From contig OZ244928.1 in assembly GCA_965221985.1 (NCBI GenBank), positions 2,480,001 to 2,544,000 of the forward strand: a DNA stretch of 64,000 nt, in the 5' to 3' direction. The stretch comes from J054 sp965221985. Its GTDB lineage: Bacteria; Pseudomonadota; Gammaproteobacteria; Steroidobacterales; GCA-2729495. The position numbers were made by a program, and so were the translations under genes. Below, piece after piece: positions 17,301 to 26,379 of this stretch (position 1 is the stretch's first letter; each line of letters begins with the position of its first letter). The notes under the pieces were generated by a model that saw only the letters and a list, made by a program, of their open reading frames with translations, was not told the DNA's origin and did no database searches.

Positions 17301-19352
17301 CTAGGTCTGATTCTGGGCGTCTAGTTGCGACCAGCCTGCGGAGGGTTTGAAGGGATCACCGTAGCGTTGCTGCAGAGATTCCAGCCGCTTGACGATGTTC
17401 GGCAAGCCCTGTTCCGCTGCATAATTTAGGGGTCCGCCACGAAACGGGGCGAAGCCGGTACCGAATATGGCACCCGCATCGACCAGTTCTGGGTCGGTGA
17501 CCACCTCTTCGGCTAGACACTGCGCGGCCTCGTTGACGTAGGCCAGGATCAGGCGTTCTTGGATCTCCGCGGAGACGGAGTCGCCGGGCACCCGCGGCCG
17601 TTCGGGCTTGCCGTTCTTGTAGGTGTAGAAGCCCTGGCCGCTTTTCCGGCCCAGTTTGCCGGCGGCTACCTGGGCTTCGAGCTCGGGGCCCACGGGTCGC
17701 CCAATCACCGGCGACAGAATTTTTGCCACGTGCAGGGCGACATCCAAACCTACGGAATCCGCCAACTCCACGGGACCCATGGGCATGCCGAAGTCAACGG
17801 CTGCCTGGTCGATGGCTTCGGGTGCATGGCCTTCGCGCATCAAATCCATGGCTTCCGCCATATAGGGTCCAAGGATTCGATTGACCAAGAATCCCGGATG
17901 ACTGCGGCAGGGCAGGGGCAGCTTGCCGATCTGCCGGGCGAAGGCCGTGGCCTGAGCAGAAGCCTCGGGCGTGGTCGCGGGCGCACTCACTATTTCAACC
18001 AAGGGCAGTTTCGCGACCGGATTAAAAAAGTGCAGCCCAGCCAGCCGTTCAGGATTTTGCAAGCAAGGCGCTAGATCTTGCAGGGGGATACTGGAAGTGT
18101 TGGTGGCTAGCAGTGCGCCGGCTCTCATTTTCGGTTCTAGCTGGCGGTACAGGTTTTGTTTGGCCTCGCGGTCTTCGAAAATCGCTTCAATCACGACATC
18201 CGCCGCCGCGACGCCACTGCCCTCAACATCGGCGACCAAACGCTCGCGTGCCGCGTCGGCCTCACCGGGGCCACGCAAGCGCTTATCAAATAGCTTGGCG
18301 GCGCGTTCCAGGGCCGGTTGGATGTATTTGAGTTCGCGATCCTGAAGGGTGACGGATAAACCCCGCAGCGCGCACCAGGCCGCGATGTCGCCCCCCATGA
18401 CGCCGGCACCCACGACATGCACGTGCTCGGCTTTGTCGGTGGTGATTTTGCCCAGATGTTTGAGTTGTTCCTGAAGTCCATAGACGCGAACCAGGTTTTT
18501 CGAGGTTTCGCTTTGCACTAAGCCCGCGAAGGACTTCGCCTCCGCGTCAAAAGCCGCATCGCCCTTGGCGCCCCATTGTTGCCAAAGATCCACCATAGCG
18601 AAGGGTGCCGGATAGTGATCACGCCGGGCACGCGCGGCGACCTGCTTGCGCAGAAGCTTGGCCAGCAGGGAACGTAATGGAGATGCGCTAAGCAGTCGAT
18701 CAAAGAAAGGTGCTTGGCGTGGTGCTGCTGTCTGGGTGGCCAATTGCGCGGCAATCTCTCGCCATTGCTTGGGTTCGACTATGCGGTCAACGAGGCCGAG
18801 TCTGCGGGCTTTGCTGGGTGTCACGGATTTGCCTGTGAGCATCATGCTCATTGCCTCGCGGACACCGATTAGGCGGACCAAGCGCACGGTGCCGCCAAGA
18901 CCCGGATGCAGGCCCAAATTGACTTCGGGTAAGCCCAAGGAGCGCTTGAACCCCTGATGTACGATGCGCCAATGGCAGGCGAGGGCGAGTTCTAAGCCCC
19001 CACCTAAGGCAAAGCCATTGATGACGGCAACCGTGGGGCAAGGCAAGGACTCCAGCTCGGCCAACAGTTTATGGCCCTGGGTCGTGAGCGCGTAGGTTTG
19101 GGCTTCATTGCCCATGCTGGGGAATTCAGTGATATCGGCGCCGGCGATGAAACCCTTTTCCTTGCCCGAATAAAGCACCACACCCGCCGGTGGCGATGCT
19201 GACCAAGCGGCCAGCAGTTGGCCGAGTTCCGCCAATACATCGCTGGAAAGCACGTTGGCGCTGCTACCGGGTTTATCCAAACAAGCCCAGGCGATATTTT
19301 GATCATCTTGTGTTACTTGCCAATTCTTAAGTTTTTCCTGCTCGCTGTTCAT
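17301..19352 (-). CDS. fatty acid oxidation complex subunit alpha (enoyl-CoA hydratase / 3-hydroxyacyl-CoA dehydrogenase)
   Basis: A 683-residue bifunctional enzyme. The N-terminal crotonase domain (to about 200) shows KGFIAGADITEF and GFALGGGLELALAC with hydratase-type glutamates. The NAD-binding domain starts near 315 (VVGAGVMGGDIAAWCA); HFFNPVAKLPLVEIV and the C-terminal dehydrogenase domain follow. It is of FadB/FadJ type but shorter than E. coli FadJ (714) and FadB (729). No thiolase (fadA/fadI) lies beside it. Its ATG overlaps the stop of the upstream phosphatase-family gene (ATGA), so the two are probably cotranscribed. Confidence 0.9.
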   Translation of the reverse strand: MNSEQEKLKNWQVTQDDQNIAWACLDKPGSSANVLSSDVLAELGQLLAAWSASPPAGVVLYSGKEKGFIAGADITEFPSMGNEAQTYALTTQGHKLLAELESLPCPTVAVINGFALGGGLELALACHWRIVHQGFKRSLGLPEVNLGLHPGLGGTVRLVRLIGVREAMSMMLTGKSVTPSKARRLGLVDRIVEPKQWREIAAQLATQTAAPRQAPFFDRLLSASPLRSLLAKLLRKQVAARARRDHYPAPFAMVDLWQQWGAKGDAAFDAEAKSFAGLVQSETSKNLVRVYGLQEQLKHLGKITTDKAEHVHVVGAGVMGGDIAAWCALRGLSVTLQDRELKYIQPALERAAKLFDKRLRGPGEADAARERLVADVEGSGVAAADVVIEAIFEDREAKQNLYRQLEPKMRAGALLATNTSSIPLQDLAPCLQNPERLAGLHFFNPVAKLPLVEIVSAPATTPEASAQATAFARQIGKLPLPCRSHPGFLVNRILGPYMAEAMDLMREGHAPEAIDQAAVDFGMPMGPVELADSVGLDVALHVAKILSPVIGRPVGPELEAQVAAGKLGRKSGQGFYTYKNGKPERPRVPGDSVSAEIQERLILAYVNEAAQCLAEEVVTDPELVDAGAIFGTGFAPFRGGPLNYAAEQGLPNIVKRLESLQQRYGDPFKPSAGWSQLDAQNQT

Positions 19353-20092
19353 GAACTCCCTTTAATTTCCAAGTCACAAATTAGGGGTAAGTGGTCGGAG
19401 AAGTCTACTTGGGGGATGGCGAAATGTTTGACTTCGATCTCGCGGCTATAAAGGATGAAATCCAATTCCATGCGGGGAGCTCTACTCGGATAGGAGGGTA
19501 GACCGTCGGTATTCGCGCTGCGCAAGCCGGCCGCCTCTTTGAATAGAAATATTTCGTTCTCGCCCCAAAATGTGTTGAAGTCGCCGGCGACAATGACGGG
19601 CTTATTCGCTTTCTTGATCAACTCATAAAGATACCGCAACTGAAAGTGCCGGTGTCGATACTTGAGGGACAGATGAACCAAAAAAATGGCGACGCCATCC
19701 ACGTCCAGCTCCAAGATGAGTCGTTTAATGCCCTGGTCAAAGTAGTGAAAGCGTTCTCCCTTGAGGCGCGGACCGGCGAGAAAAGCATTGGCCTGTTTGC
19801 GAAGTATGGGCAAGTATTGATTGACGGATTCCTCGCCGTACTTGCATTCATAGGTCGAGAAATGACCGAGAGCCTGGGCAATTTGTTCTGCCTGGTTGAC
19901 CCGATTGCTGCGTACCGAGCCGATGTCCACTTCAATGAGTCCGACAATGTCAGGATCTTGGTCTTTGATAAAGGCCGTGATCCGCTCCAGCGTACCGGGA
20001 TTGCCAAATAGGTAACTGGCACCCGGTACTGGCACGTGGGCTGGTACCCCGGTGCCCATGGCGTAGCGAATGTTGTAGACGAGGAGGCGCAT
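19349..20092 (-). CDS. endonuclease/exonuclease/phosphatase family protein
   Basis: A 247-residue EEP-fold protein. It shows the family landmarks LLVYNIRYA at the start, a Glu in GLIEVDIGS, GDFNTFWGENE and a C-terminal SDHLPLICDLEI (His-Asp). These coordinate a divalent metal for phosphodiester or phosphate-ester cleavage. There is no signal peptide. I start at 20092, where the conserved fold begins; the frame runs open to 20221 without support. The substrate cannot be told from sequence. It is in an operon with the beta-oxidation gene downstream. Confidence 0.82.
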   Translation of the reverse strand: MRLLVYNIRYAMGTGVPAHVPVPGASYLFGNPGTLERITAFIKDQDPDIVGLIEVDIGSVRSNRVNQAEQIAQALGHFSTYECKYGEESVNQYLPILRKQANAFLAGPRLKGERFHYFDQGIKRLILELDVDGVAIFLVHLSLKYRHRHFQLRYLYELIKKANKPVIVAGDFNTFWGENEIFLFKEAAGLRSANTDGLPSYPSRAPRMELDFILYSREIEVKHFAIPQVDFSDHLPLICDLEIKGSS

Positions 20093-20243
20093 GGGCGCGA
20101 TTCTAGCAGCCCGATGGTCTGTACTAATGCGTGAAGGGCCGGATTTCGTGAGCCAATTCGCGGTTCGTGGACGGTAGCCGGGCGTGCTGAGCAGCGGTAA
20201 GCTACACTCTGGCCACGGCAATAAGCGGTATAGGGAGCGGCTT

Positions 20244-20696
20244 GTGTCCGAAAAAAATCCGGTCAGAGTCTTTGTGACCCACCTGTTTGACGAAGATGTC
20301 GACTATTTGCGCTTGTTCGAATACTTGGAAAATAGGGAGAGTTTTTTCTACCTGAATACCTCCAAGCCCGATGTCATGCCCGAGGGTGGCACCGAGGCCA
20401 TCAAAGAGGAGTTGCGAAATCAGATCGAAGCGGCGGAAATCGTTGTGGTGCCCATGGCGACTTATTCGCGCAATGAGAAGCTGGTGAAGTTTCAACTCGA
20501 CGCAGCACAGGCGGCGCACAAGCCCGTTCTAGGCATCCAATCCTTTGGCGGGACCATCGCCATGAACCGCTTGGTATTAGAACGGGCCACGGACGTGGTC
20601 GAGTGGAACGATCGAGTGATTGTCGACGCCATCCTGAAATTGGCCCGGGATGAAGATACGTCGGCCTGGGAAGTCATAGAATTCGACTTGGACTAG
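20244..20696 (+). CDS. TIR-like (MTH538/DUF1863-type) domain protein
   Basis: About 150 residues forming a single flavodoxin/TIR-like domain: RVFVTHLFDEDVDYLRLFEYL at the N-terminus, then IEAAEIVVVPMATYSRN and LGIQSFGG. The layout matches the MTH538 TIR-like family. The start is taken as GTG at 20244 with AGGGAG seven bases upstream; an in-frame TTG at 20241 and a longer frame from 20184 also exist. Some TIR-like domains hydrolyse NAD in anti-phage systems, but no partner gene is visible: the neighbours are metabolic. Function unknown. Confidence 0.7.
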   Translation: MSEKNPVRVFVTHLFDEDVDYLRLFEYLENRESFFYLNTSKPDVMPEGGTEAIKEELRNQIEAAEIVVVPMATYSRNEKLVKFQLDAAQAAHKPVLGIQSFGGTIAMNRLVLERATDVVEWNDRVIVDAILKLARDEDTSAWEVIEFDLD

Positions 20697-20808
20697 CGGT
20701 TTGCCGCAGTTGTTGCCATCTTAGTCCTACAGTAAGATTCCGCAGCGCCTGCACTCACCAGACTTCTCTTCAGCATAAACCGACGCCGGCAGGCGTCCCG
20801 GAATATTC

Positions 20809-21852
20809 ATGACCATCCAAACTGATGCCCTAATCGTTGGTGCCGGCCCCTGCGGCTTGTTTCAAATTTTTGAGCTGGGCCTACTCGGTTTGAAGGCGCA
20901 TATCGTGGATAGCTTGGCCCATCCTGGCGGCCAGTGTGTTGAGTTATACCCCGATAAGCCGATCTACGATATTCCCGCCGTGCCCGTTTGCACCGGCCAG
21001 GAACTTATCGACAGCCTAATGCAACAAATCGAACCCTTTGGTGCAACATTTCATATGGGCGAAGAAGTGCGGCAGCTCGAAGCTCAGGATGAGGGCTTTC
21101 GCGTGGTGACCAGCGCCGAGACCGAATTTTTCGCCAAGACTGTATTTATCGCGGGCGGTGTGGGTTCATTTGCGCCTCGCAAGTTGCGCTTCCCGGAAGC
21201 CGCGCCCTTGGAAGGTAAGCAGGTGTTTTATCGAGTTCGGGAGCCGGCGCGGTTTAAAGATCAGCATGTGGTGGTCTTGGGCGGCGGTGACTCGGCTTTG
21301 GATTGGGCGGTGGAACTGGCGCCCGCTGCAGCCAGTTTGACCTTGGTGCATCGGCGCGATGAATTTCGTGGCGCCGCGGCCACGGCGGACAAACTGCAGG
21401 AACTCGTCGCGGCCGGTCAAGCGGAAATTATCTTGAATGCCAATGCCGGGGGTTTCGAGCTTGAGGACGGCAAGCTGGTGGCGGTGAACTTGAAGCAAAA
21501 ATCCGGCGAGCCGCGTCGGCTACCGGCCGATCATGTGCTGGTGTTCTATGGTTTGGCACCGAAACTTGGCCCCATTGCCGACTGGGGTCTAGAAATAAAG
21601 CGGAAAACTATCGGCGTGGATACAGAAACTTACGCCACCAGTATTCCAGGCGTCTTCGCCATCGGCGATATTGCCGACTATCCGGGCAAGAAAAAACTAA
21701 TCCTCAGTGGATTTCACGAAGCGGCCCTGGCGGCTTTCGCGGCTAAGGCCATCGTGGAGCCCGGCAAAAAAGTACCGCTGCAATACACGACGACCAGTCC
21801 GATCATGCAAGAGCGTTTGGGCGTCGACGGGGACGAATCACCCAGCGCGTAG
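20809..21852 (+). CDS. ferredoxin/flavodoxin-NADP+ reductase (thioredoxin-reductase-like type)
   Basis: A 347-residue FAD enzyme with two dinucleotide folds: FAD binding at VGAGPCGLFQIFEL near residue 10 and NADPH binding at VLGGGDSALDWAVEL near 160, then HRRDEFRG. The closing FAD motif is GVFAIGDIADYPGKKKL. It lacks the CxxC of thioredoxin reductases, matching the YumC-type ferredoxin-NADP reductases. It would pass electrons between NADPH and ferredoxin or flavodoxin. The glycerophosphodiesterase gene starts 16 bases after its stop. Confidence 0.9.
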   Translation: MTIQTDALIVGAGPCGLFQIFELGLLGLKAHIVDSLAHPGGQCVELYPDKPIYDIPAVPVCTGQELIDSLMQQIEPFGATFHMGEEVRQLEAQDEGFRVVTSAETEFFAKTVFIAGGVGSFAPRKLRFPEAAPLEGKQVFYRVREPARFKDQHVVVLGGGDSALDWAVELAPAAASLTLVHRRDEFRGAAATADKLQELVAAGQAEIILNANAGGFELEDGKLVAVNLKQKSGEPRRLPADHVLVFYGLAPKLGPIADWGLEIKRKTIGVDTETYATSIPGVFAIGDIADYPGKKKLILSGFHEAALAAFAAKAIVEPGKKVPLQYTTTSPIMQERLGVDGDESPSA

Positions 21853-21868
21853 GCGCTGTGAAAAGTAG

Positions 21869-22813
21869 ATGAACTCGCCATCCGCGCGTCGACCCATCGT
21901 CATCGCCCACCGCGGGGCCAGTGGCTACTTGCCCGAACATAGCTTTGCCGCCAAGGCCCTCGCCTATGGACAGGGCGCGGACTATCTAGAGCAGGATGTT
22001 ATTGCCACGCGCGATGGCGAACTCATCATATTTCATGACCTGACCCTCGACGCCGTTACGAATGTCGCGGAAATATTTCCTGGTCGCACCCGCAGTGATG
22101 GTCACTATTACTGCCTAGACTTCGATCTGGCCGAACTGCGTTCCTTGTCGATGCACGAACGCCTCACTGCCGAAGGCGATGCCCTTCGTTATCCCGGTCG
22201 ATTTCCCCGCGAAGCATTGGGTTTTCCCATGCAAACCCTAGCCGAGGAATTGGCCTTTACCCGGGGTTTGAATCAATCCACCGGCGGTAACGTCGGCGTC
22301 TATGTGGAAATTAAGGACCCTGTTTGGTACCTGGAACAAGGGGTAGATTTCAGCGCTGCCGTGATTCAAACCTTAGCCGAGTATGGCTATCTAGAGCCTG
22401 GGCAGCAGGTATTTCTACAGTGCTACGACCCCGCCACACTGCGCAAGGTCGCTGCGGATCCGCGCTGTACAGGTTTGCCCTTAATTCAATTGATCGGCCG
22501 GCGTCAGGCCGACTTGCTGGATGAGCTAGATGAAGTGGCTCGGTACGCCAGCGGGATTGGTCCGTCCATCGATTTGTTTGCGCCCGATTTTGTTGCCGGT
22601 AAAGCAAGCGCAGGGCGGGATTTAGCCCACGCGGCCCACGCGGCAGGTTTGGCTGTCCACCCGTACACTTTTCGAGCGGACGCAATGCCCGAGGGTTGTG
22701 AAAATTTTGCGTCGCTTTTAAAACTGTTTGTCGATGAGCTCGGCGTGGATGGATTGTTTACAGATTTTCCCGACCGCGTAGCACAGTACCTAGCTAAGGC
22801 TCAGTTTAACTAG
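21869..22813 (+). CDS. glycerophosphodiester phosphodiesterase
   Basis: A 314-residue GDPD TIM barrel. HRGASGYLPEHS, EQDVIATRDGELIIFHD and EIKDPVW supply the expected catalytic His/Glu/Asp/Lys residues. The sequence, including the long insertion after the first HD, resembles the periplasmic GlpQ group. It nevertheless has no signal peptide: the conserved HRG comes at residue 14 after a polar start. It releases glycerol-3-phosphate from deacylated phospholipids; the location is inferred to be cytoplasmic, unless an upstream start was missed. Confidence 0.9.
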   Translation: MNSPSARRPIVIAHRGASGYLPEHSFAAKALAYGQGADYLEQDVIATRDGELIIFHDLTLDAVTNVAEIFPGRTRSDGHYYCLDFDLAELRSLSMHERLTAEGDALRYPGRFPREALGFPMQTLAEELAFTRGLNQSTGGNVGVYVEIKDPVWYLEQGVDFSAAVIQTLAEYGYLEPGQQVFLQCYDPATLRKVAADPRCTGLPLIQLIGRRQADLLDELDEVARYASGIGPSIDLFAPDFVAGKASAGRDLAHAAHAAGLAVHPYTFRADAMPEGCENFASLLKLFVDELGVDGLFTDFPDRVAQYLAKAQFN

Positions 22814-22849
22814 CGCCTTTTCGGTTGGCGCTTGCAGTCCACGCGCGAT

Positions 22850-23314
22850 TCAATCGCGGCTCCAATGCTGCGTCATCTCCAGGAAGGTATATGACGCTGA
22901 CCAGGTGATCATGACCAAGCCGACCACGGCCTCCGCGCCGGTCATTAATCGCAGCGGACCCTGCGCTACGATATCGCCGAAGCCCAGGGTGGTGTATACC
23001 GCGGCGGAAAAGTAAACCATGTCGTAACCACTCAAGGCTTCCTGCGGAGAGCCCTGATAGGCAAACTCGGCAATCTCGCCAAAGTTTCCGGTATTGGCCA
23101 AGATTCCGTAGGCGAGGGCAAATAGGCAAATTTCCAGGCCGTGAAGCACCAGCTGCCCCAGAATTAGGCTAACGATCCGTCTTCGCGAGGGGACTCGCTG
23201 ACTGTTCGCGCCTCGGCCCAGCAGCCGCAGACCCTCATAGTGAAACAATACACAGATCATCACGACTGCGAGGGTGGTCAGGGCGGTGCCCAAATAGGGT
23301 GCATTGCTAAACAT
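22850..23314 (-). CDS. two-helix potassium-channel-like membrane protein
   Basis: A 154-residue membrane protein. The pore signature TTLGFGDI lies near residue 105, preceded by YDMVYFSAAVY and followed by a hydrophobic helix (GAEAVVGLVMITWSASY). There are extra hydrophobic helices in the N-terminal part, so it is an ion-channel (Ion_trans_2) protein with about four segments and no sensor domain. I start at 23314, with AAAGGAT upstream; the frame extends to 23347. It converges on the GDPD gene. Ion selectivity is inferred from the GFGD filter. Confidence 0.82.
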   Translation of the reverse strand: MFSNAPYLGTALTTLAVVMICVLFHYEGLRLLGRGANSQRVPSRRRIVSLILGQLVLHGLEICLFALAYGILANTGNFGEIAEFAYQGSPQEALSGYDMVYFSAAVYTTLGFGDIVAQGPLRLMTGAEAVVGLVMITWSASYTFLEMTQHWSRD

Positions 23315-23548
23315 GATCGTCGAAATCCTTTGCCGCTGCCGTTTCAAGCCGCGGTCGCGTGATGTCCACTTTATACCAGCCGTCGCTTAGAGTACTGAAG
23401 CAATGGCCTGCGCTTAGGCGACAAATGGCATCCTGCCACCGGCGGCTTCTAGTGGCCTTATGGTGGCTTTATCTTGTGAGGAAGCGTGCGGAGCTCGGGT
23501 ACTTTTAGTAGTTTTCGGCGCTTTGGAATAACCGACGTCTACATTCAT

Positions 23549-24301
23549 ATGAAGGTCTCGAAACTTAGCTGTTGGTACCTCGCGACACTATTGTGCTTAC
23601 CCGCCACGCACAGTCTGGCAGGGCCGCCTATGGTCATTGATGATCCGGGTATTCTTGATCCAGGTCAGTGGGAATTTATCACGGCAGTTACCGGTGAGTC
23701 CGCTCGGTCGGGTGAGGTTTACGAATTGCCGGTGTTTGATGTTTCCTACGGAATCACGCCCGACATTCAGGCCTCGATGGTGTATCCCTATGTTCGGGTC
23801 GATGAATCGGGCAGTGGTAGCGAAAGTGATTTTGGTAACCTCGAAGTGGCCGTTAAATGGCGGTTTTGGAACAGCGAAGAGTTACAAGTTTCCCTGGGTC
23901 CCGGTTACCAGCTGGGTGTCAGCAGCCGGGACGCCGCGCGAGGTATCGGCGCCGAAACCGACAGCTTGTCATTACCCATCGACCTTGAATATGCCTTGGG
24001 TGGTGATTGGCGATTAAACGCAGAAATCGGCTACGGCATCGTCTCTGATGGCAGTGACGAATGGGGCTACGGAGTTTCCGTGGCACATCCTCTAGGCTCA
24101 CGCACTGAAGCCATGTTCGAGCTCTATGGAGGAGCGCTGAGCGATTTTGACGATGACTTTCTAGGTTGGACCTTGGGCTTCGATGTGGCACTGACCGATC
24201 CGCTGCATCTGCTGCTATCGGGCGGGACGGGACTCCGCGAGCCGGCCGGGGCAGAAGATGTCGACTACAGTTTTTTTCTGGGTTTGCAGTACGTCTACTA
24301 G
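23549..24301 (+). CDS. secreted outer-membrane beta-barrel-like protein
   Basis: A 250-residue protein with a clear signal peptide (MKVSKLSCWYLATLLCLPATHSLAG) and a mature part of alternating aromatic/hydrophobic strands, ending in an aromatic residue (LGLQYVY), as outer-membrane barrels do. PPMVIDDPGILDPGQWEF opens the mature protein and recalls the barrel family of putative transporters annotated beside phenol-degradation genes. I start at the ATG at 23549, directly before the signal peptide, not at the upstream in-frame codon at 23486. Function unknown. Confidence 0.7.
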   Translation: MKVSKLSCWYLATLLCLPATHSLAGPPMVIDDPGILDPGQWEFITAVTGESARSGEVYELPVFDVSYGITPDIQASMVYPYVRVDESGSGSESDFGNLEVAVKWRFWNSEELQVSLGPGYQLGVSSRDAARGIGAETDSLSLPIDLEYALGGDWRLNAEIGYGIVSDGSDEWGYGVSVAHPLGSRTEAMFELYGGALSDFDDDFLGWTLGFDVALTDPLHLLLSGGTGLREPAGAEDVDYSFFLGLQYVY

Positions 24302-24346
24302 GCTGGCGTAGAATGGTCCGATGAATTAATTAATGGAGTTCGGGCC

Positions 24347-25678
24347 ATGAGAATGATTGCCGCAGCTCTGCTGGCCGTATTCAGCCTCGGCGCCATCCAT
24401 AGTGTGTCGGCCGCCCAATTGGACGGTGAGTTCGTGCGGCTCAGCGCAGAGGGCCGTCGGGCCATCAGCCCGGAAATCGCCATCGGGCCCGATGGCAGTA
24501 TCAACGTCATTTGGTTGGATAAGGGTGCGACGGCTGATCGTCCCCCGCCCAAGCCGCGAAAGCCCGGTGAACACAGTCATCTATCCAGCACGGATTTGTA
24601 CTTCAGCCGGTCGGTAGATGCCGGCCAGTCTTGGTCCAGCCCGGTGCGCGTGAATGATGAGCCTGGCTCGGTTTGGGGCTTCGCAGTGAGTAAGCCGCGC
24701 ATTGCCGTGGGCGAAAGCGGCACTATCCATGTGTTTTTCCCGGCGAACGGAGTTTCACCGGTCACGAAACTCGATGTGGTAACGGCACGCTACTCGCGCT
24801 CCACGGACAAAGGGCAGAGTTTTTCCGCGGCGAAAACCGTCAATCGACCACCGGATTTTGATCGCAGCGAAGTTCTCGGTGAGGGCCTGTCGGCTACGTT
24901 TTCGTTCGGGACCATGGGTTTGGCGCCCGACGGCACTGTTGTCGCCTTGTGGCAAGACATTGGTGCGATGCAAAGCAGTGCGGATGCCGCTGACATTCAT
25001 TTGGCGATATCACGCGATGACGGCGCGAGCTGGAGCGATGAAATTCCGGCTATTCGATCGCGTGCCGTTTGTCCCTGTTGCCAACTCACCATGAGCTTCA
25101 ACGATGAAAATCTATTGCTAGGCTATCGCAAGGTCTATACGGATGGACGCGATAGCACAGTGGCACGGTCTAACAACGCTGGCGAGTCCTTTCAGGCGGA
25201 GACACGTTTGCCATTCGCGGCCTGGGATATCGACGGTTGTCCCCTGAAGCCCACGGAAATGGCGACGGACGGTCAGTGGGTATACGCCGCCGCCTATACC
25301 GGTGGTGAAGATCCACCAGGACTTTATTTCAGTCGTTCCGCTGATGGTGGGCGGACCTTCGCAGACAGTCGGCAAATTCATCCGGAGGCAGCCTATGCCG
25401 ATGCGCCGGAGCTGACGGTGGGTCCGGATGGTCATCTGCGATTGGTTTGGCAAGCGAAAATCGACGGCTCACGGCGCTTGTTTACCGCGGAATCCGTGGA
25501 TCACGGAGCGACCTTATCCGCACCCCGCGAAATTGCCACGCCATCGGGTACCAGTTCGACGCAAGCAACGGCCGTATCGCCCAATGGAACGGTCTATGTG
25601 GTTTGGCAACAGGCCAACGAGGAGGTCTACGTCACGGCTTTGCCGGCCTCCACGCGTTTGGCGTCTTTCCGTCCATAG
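24347..25678 (+). CDS. secreted BNR/Asp-box repeat (sialidase-like beta-propeller) protein
   Basis: A 443-residue protein with a signal peptide ending at VSAA near residue 23. At least six Asp-box-like repeats can be counted: SVDAGQSW, STDKGQSF, SRDDGASW, SNNAGESF, SADGGRTF and SVDHGATL. They are spaced as blades of a six-bladed propeller. A CPCC cluster and a later Cys could form disulfides. Sialidase catalytic Arg/Glu/Tyr positions cannot be confirmed, so the enzymatic role is open; carbohydrate binding or exo-glycosidase activity are both possible. It follows the barrel gene by 45 bases. Confidence 0.75.
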   Translation: MRMIAAALLAVFSLGAIHSVSAAQLDGEFVRLSAEGRRAISPEIAIGPDGSINVIWLDKGATADRPPPKPRKPGEHSHLSSTDLYFSRSVDAGQSWSSPVRVNDEPGSVWGFAVSKPRIAVGESGTIHVFFPANGVSPVTKLDVVTARYSRSTDKGQSFSAAKTVNRPPDFDRSEVLGEGLSATFSFGTMGLAPDGTVVALWQDIGAMQSSADAADIHLAISRDDGASWSDEIPAIRSRAVCPCCQLTMSFNDENLLLGYRKVYTDGRDSTVARSNNAGESFQAETRLPFAAWDIDGCPLKPTEMATDGQWVYAAAYTGGEDPPGLYFSRSADGGRTFADSRQIHPEAAYADAPELTVGPDGHLRLVWQAKIDGSRRLFTAESVDHGATLSAPREIATPSGTSSTQATAVSPNGTVYVVWQQANEEVYVTALPASTRLASFRP

Positions 25679-25890
25679 CGACGCGCGGTGGTAGAATGGC
25701 TCCGTGCAAAATCTAGAATATAGATTATTATTATTCTTTAACTTATTGTTTTATATAAAATCAATGTGAGTTGATCCTTCGCTGTCGGATGCGTATTGTC
25801 GCGCGCGAAGCTACCCGGAGCGGCGACGTCTACAGCCAGGGACTCCCATGTACCAATACTGAGGTGACAAGGATGGCGGTGGCCTAGCGA

Positions 25891-26265
25891 ATGGAGATCC
25901 AATCAAAGCATCGGGGCAGCTGCCATTGTGGCGCGGTTAACTTCGAAGTGACGCTGCCCAATGGCTTAGAAGAATTACGCCGTTGCAATTGTTCCATGTG
26001 CAGTCGGCGCGGATCAGTCGCCGGATCAGTTGAGCTGAACGGTCTGCGCGTTACCCGGGGCAAGGAAAAACTGACGCTCTATCAATTCAACACCATGACC
26101 GCTGAACACTATTTTTGTTCGATATGCGGTATCTATACGCACCATAAGCGACGATCCAACCGCCAGCAGTACGGCTTCAACGTGGCTTGCCTTGACGGCG
26201 TTGATCCCTTTGAACTGGGAGAGATCCCCGTCGTCGATGGGGTCAATCATCCTTGCGATCGGTGA
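25891..26265 (+). CDS. GFA/CENP-V family zinc protein
   Basis: A 124-residue protein with the family's zinc ligands: CHCGAV near residue 11, CNCSMCSRRG near 34 and CSICG near 75. The family includes glutathione-dependent formaldehyde-activating enzyme and many uncharacterised members; the true reaction is seldom known. The 212-base gap before it contains an AT-rich stretch. The next gene, the antiporter, starts 115 bases downstream. Confidence 0.88.
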   Translation: MEIQSKHRGSCHCGAVNFEVTLPNGLEELRRCNCSMCSRRGSVAGSVELNGLRVTRGKEKLTLYQFNTMTAEHYFCSICGIYTHHKRRSNRQQYGFNVACLDGVDPFELGEIPVVDGVNHPCDR

Positions 26266-26379
26266 TGTCAGTTGCTTGATTCGTGGGCTGGGGCAAGCTG
26301 GCCTCTATACGCGCCATTGCCAATTTGTCGCGCTCCTGGACCGTCGATTGCAGCGTAGAGAAGAGAGGGACTAGTAAGC

